Below, in pieces: positions 60,776 to 64,000 of a stretch of DNA of 64,000 nucleotides. The notes below the pieces were generated by a model. The model saw only the letters and a program-made list of their open reading frames with translations, was not told the DNA's origin and ran no database searches. The stretch's first letter is position 1; each line of letters opens with the position of its first letter. Location: contig JAEUWY010000002.1 in assembly GCA_022059125.1 (NCBI GenBank), positions 5,419,363 to 5,483,362 of the forward strand, in the 5' to 3' direction. Made by a program: the position numbers and the translations under genes. Origin of the DNA: Corynespora cassiicola. Its lineage: Eukaryota > Ascomycota > Dothideomycetes > Pleosporales > Corynesporascaceae.

Positions 60776-62627
60776 ACGTAAACTACAAGCGAGCGGGCTA
60801 TATAAGCGAGCGGGCTACTCTCTGACTGCCCTAACGCGCATTACCTACACCTATAATATCTTTATTAAAACTGTCTTAATTATTAAGCAACAAAAAATCT
60901 GTAATTTTTACTTTTTCTGCTATTAAAAATAATTTAGTTTAAAGTACGTAATACGCTGCTGCTGCGTATAGTATTTTTTATATAATAATAAATTATTAAC
61001 GCGCTGGACAACCTGCGCGACGTAATTACTAGTTTAACTTAAAACAGCTAACTAAGTTTAAAGAGAATATAATTATTATTTATATTTTTAAGCTAGATTT
61101 ATAAGAATTCGCATCTACGCTAACTGTTATATATAATATAGCTAATTAATTACTTACAGCGCGAGATACGAACTATATTAATATTAACTAGTTTAGTAAC
61201 TTTATTAAGCGTTAGCTGGATTTTTAAGTTTAATTAATTTGCTAGCAGAATCGCTAGCGCGTTCTTTATAAAAATTCTAAAATTATTAATTTTTAGTTTA
61301 AGTTACTGTATTATATAAAGAAAAAATATAGTATTATTAATAAAAACACGTATAACTTTAACAAGACAGGCTTTATAATAGACGTAATTTTAGCTTAATT
61401 AGTAGTTATAGCTTTAAAAAAGCGAAATTAGCTAAAAAGTACTTAGCTAGATAATTATAAGTAAGTTATAGTAATTTAGAGAATTAACGCGTACAGCTAA
61501 GTAATTTTTTTTTTTATTATTTTCGCGGGTAAGTACTATTTTTTTTTATAGTATAAAAGTAATAATATTCTATTTAGCTAGTGTATATTGCTTAGCAAGA
61601 CAGGCTAGACAATAAATAAGCTAGAAGTATATTAGTTAAAGTATTTTAACGCTTATACGCAGAGCCGTACAGTAGAAATATACTAACTACTTATTATTAA
61701 TAGCTATAAAAGCTATAATTTTCTAGTTTTTTAGAATTTTTATAAAGTAAATAAAATTATTACTCTCTGTATACTTCTGTATTTATTATACTTTTTCTAG
61801 TTTTTTAATATAAAGTGCTTTTCGCCTTTAAAGCGGGCGTACAGTAATAAAATTTTTAACTTAGCACGTAATTATATTAACTATATTAATAAAATTACTT
61901 TTTTGCTAGCTTTTAAAAAAGCTTTTAAATAATTTTTTATAGAAAGTAATATATGCGTAAGCTTCTAAAAAATAGAAATAGTTCTATATAATTTATAGGT
62001 TATACTATTAAAGCTTAACGTAAAACTACGTACGTTTATACTAGCTATTTTTAAAACTACTTTATAAAAAACTAGAATACTAAGTAACGCGTACGAGCTA
62101 GAGGTTTAGTTAATATTAATTTAAAACAGAATTAGAAGACATAAAAGCTTATTACTAGTCTTAATTATTAAAGCTTTTACTTAGTTTAACAAAAATACTG
62201 TAATACTAACTTATAAAGTTATATTATTTTATATACGGGTTAAAAATTTTAAAAAAGCTAATAAAGCTGCTACGCAGCGTATAAAGCGAAAAAAAAAAGC
62301 AGATCTAGTATAAAAAAACTTTAATAAAAGCTAAAAAAGCTAAAATTATAGCTTAAAAAGATATTAAAAAGTAATTAAATAAGAAGAGGCGTAAGAAAAT
62401 AGTTTGTTTTAGTAGCAGCCAGCAGTTAAAACCGCGCTGCACGCGCTGCAAAGAGTAAAAATATAATTCTTATATATATAAAATAACAGTATAACTACTG
62501 TAGTTACTTCTTGTATTAAGTTATTATAGTATTTTTTTAAGGTGGTTAAGTAGGTGGTTGCGCACGCGTTGGGGCAGTCAGAGAGTAGCCCGCTCGCTTA
62601 TATAACCCGCTCGCTTATAGTTTATGT
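60776..62627 (+). mobile_element. Fot1/pogo-like DNA transposon
   Basis: 1852 bp bounded by TA (60774-60775 and 62628-62629). TIRs begin ACGTAAACTACAAGCGAGCG and contain a doubled GCGAGCGGGCTA subrepeat followed by CTCTCTGACTGCCC; the complement is at 62560-62627. The size and TA target fit Fot1-type elements. The GC-rich TIR tips are better preserved than the interior. Confidence 0.85.
60900..62420 (+). pseudogene. Fot1/pogo-type DDE transposase remnant
   Basis: Broken plus-strand translations follow the family from end to end. They are GQPARRN (N-terminal DNA-binding part), YNFNKTGF (about 61350; YNFDETGF expected, catalytic Asp changed to Asn), FAGKYYF, LLIINSYKSYNFL (LLIVDGHxSH region, second Asp lost), ITLCILLYLLYFF, CFSPLKRAY, and a C-terminal INKITFLLAFKKAFK to LNVKLRT. 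Numerous TAA/TAG stops are present. It is certainly inactive. Confidence 0.82.
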
Positions 62628-62629
62628 TA

Positions 62630-64000
62630 CTGTAATTTAAAACAGAAATTTTTTTTAAACATTTTTTTTTTAATTAGATTAAATCTAGTTTATTAAAGTT
62701 AATTACGTTTTTAAATTAGTTTTATAAGTTATTTTTAATAGAAATTTAGCTTATTTATAAAAAATTATAATTACGTATAAAATAGCTTTACTTATTATAG
62801 TTATAGCAGTTTTTTTTTATAGCTAAAGCTGTTTTAAATAGCTTACTAATTTTATATTTGTATAGTAATTATAACTTTACGCGGGTAGTACGCTAGTAAA
62901 TAGTTTTTTTTTTATATAAATACTATAAATAAGCTAGTTAGCTTTTAATTTTTTAAAATTTTATATAAAGTAGAACTAAAATTATTTTTTTTACTTCTGC
63001 TAATAGCAGATACAGACATACTTTAACGTTTTATATTATAAAAAAAATTTTACTATATTATTAAAGAAGTTATTTTATAGAAATTTAAATTTAAAATTTA
63101 AAACTTATAAAGCTAAAATTATCTTTTTTTATAAGTAAAAAAACTATTTTTTTTTATACTCTACTTCTAATAGTAGTAGATAGAAATTAAATTTTAAAAG
63201 TAAAAAAAAGTTTTTTTTATTCTATCTGCAGCTAGTAGAAAGCTACTTAATTTTTTATTTTTTTATTTTTTAAAATAAAATATAATTTTAGAAAGTTAAG
63301 TATTTTCTCTGTGTTAAAAAACTGTTTTTAACAATTATTAGCTAAATAATAACGTTTTAAGTATTTTTAAGCTAGTTCTAATATAAATTTTTAAACTTCT
63401 GCTATATAAGCTTATTTAGTAAAATAGTAGTTTTAATTAATATTAAAGTAATTTTAAATAAAAGCTAGTTATTATAAAAAAGTAACAGTTTTTCTGTTAC
63501 TAAAAAGCTTAATATTAAAAATCTATTTAGATAATTTTATTTAAACTAAAATTAAAAGTAATTTAAATAGTTATTAAATACAAATTAATAGTAATAGTTT
63601 TAACTATTTTTTATTTTAAAAAAAAAAATCTGCAGCAGCGGCTTTAAGTTTTAGTATTCTAACTTATAATTATAAAATTTTTATTTTTATTAGTAGAAAA
63701 TAAAAATTACTATTATTAAATTAGTATAGAGATTTATTAAATTTTAAATTATTATTAAAAATTAAAGCTGTTTTTACAGCTGGCTTAATTTTTAAATAGT
63801 TTTTTCTATAAAAGTATTTAAAAAGTATATAGTACTAGATATTGATAGTTAAAATTAATTTTAGTAAATTTTTAGTAGTTATTTAGTTTTTATTTTAGCG
63901 TATAACGCGTTTTTTTTAACAGTAATCTAACTTACGTAAAAATAGAAGTTTTAAACTTAAAAATTTTAGTTATTAAAAAATTTAAAAAATTTTAATTTTA
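62630..64000. other. Unclassified AT-rich repeat DNA to window end
   Basis: No readable protein or boundary. It may be the 5' end of the older minus-strand Ty3-like element. Confidence 0.35.

Larger units (their letters stand above)
30540..64000. other. AT-rich RIP-mutated transposon block 2
   Basis: 33.5 kb of TpA-rich DNA running off the window end, with no supportable host gene. All readable content is transposon derived. The depth of insertion and the lack of genes fit heterochromatin, possibly a (peri)centromeric or subtelomeric block; no telomere repeats are seen. Confidence 0.8.

Overview
The window comes from a filamentous ascomycete (Pezizomycotina). The evidence is protein-coding genes with several GT-AG introns of 44-72 nt, a Zn2Cys6/MHR transcription factor, a secreted pectin lyase, a fungal serine beta-lactamase-like hydrolase, and extreme AT-rich blocks in which transposons are shredded by C-to-T/G-to-A changes that leave TpA-rich DNA, the mark of repeat-induced point mutation (RIP). 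The species cannot be named from the sequence.

Layout. 1-10.49 kb is GC-balanced. It holds a flavin/NADPH reductase-like gene (685-2718, -), a 2.9-kb GC-rich upstream region with five perfect copies of the iron-responsive GATA site ATCTGATAA plus two near copies, a five-exon secreted beta-lactamase-like gene (6397-8414, -), and two doubtful fragments. About 10.49-17.9 kb is an AT-rich transposon block. 17.9-30.54 kb is a second gene island: pectin lyase (20203-21408, +), a conserved fungal gene broken by two homopolymer frameshifts (22353-23484, +), an SLC1-type dicarboxylate/amino-acid symporter (25661-27226, +), and a 710-aa Zn2Cys6 transcription factor (27840-30215, -) convergent with the transporter. 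From 30.54 kb to the end (33.5 kb) is one AT-rich nest of transposons with no host gene I can support.

The transposon blocks can be resolved into layers. Tc1/mariner elements have TIRs beginning CAGAGGGGTGACATT or CAGTAGGGTAACACG and TA duplications. One at 39058-41187 is young enough to show a 348-codon, two-intron transposase with only two stops. Two Fot1/pogo elements of about 1.85 kb (13444-17334 and 60776-62627) and a 1.07-kb long-TIR relative (58882-59952) are present. Two Ty3/Gypsy elements have 369-bp LTRs and exact 5-bp duplications (44308-51108 and 52123-57329); both sit in what looks like an older, more decayed Ty3-like element. A retroposon-like family occurs as an 86-bp short form and a 1.47-1.65-kb long form sharing the same head, flanked by 11-14-bp target duplications. 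At 36.3-42.4 kb four insertions are nested inside each other.

The host genes do not form an evident biosynthetic cluster. Pectin lyase, a dicarboxylate/amino-acid symporter and a transcription factor fit a plant- or litter-associated life style, but linked regulation is only an inference.
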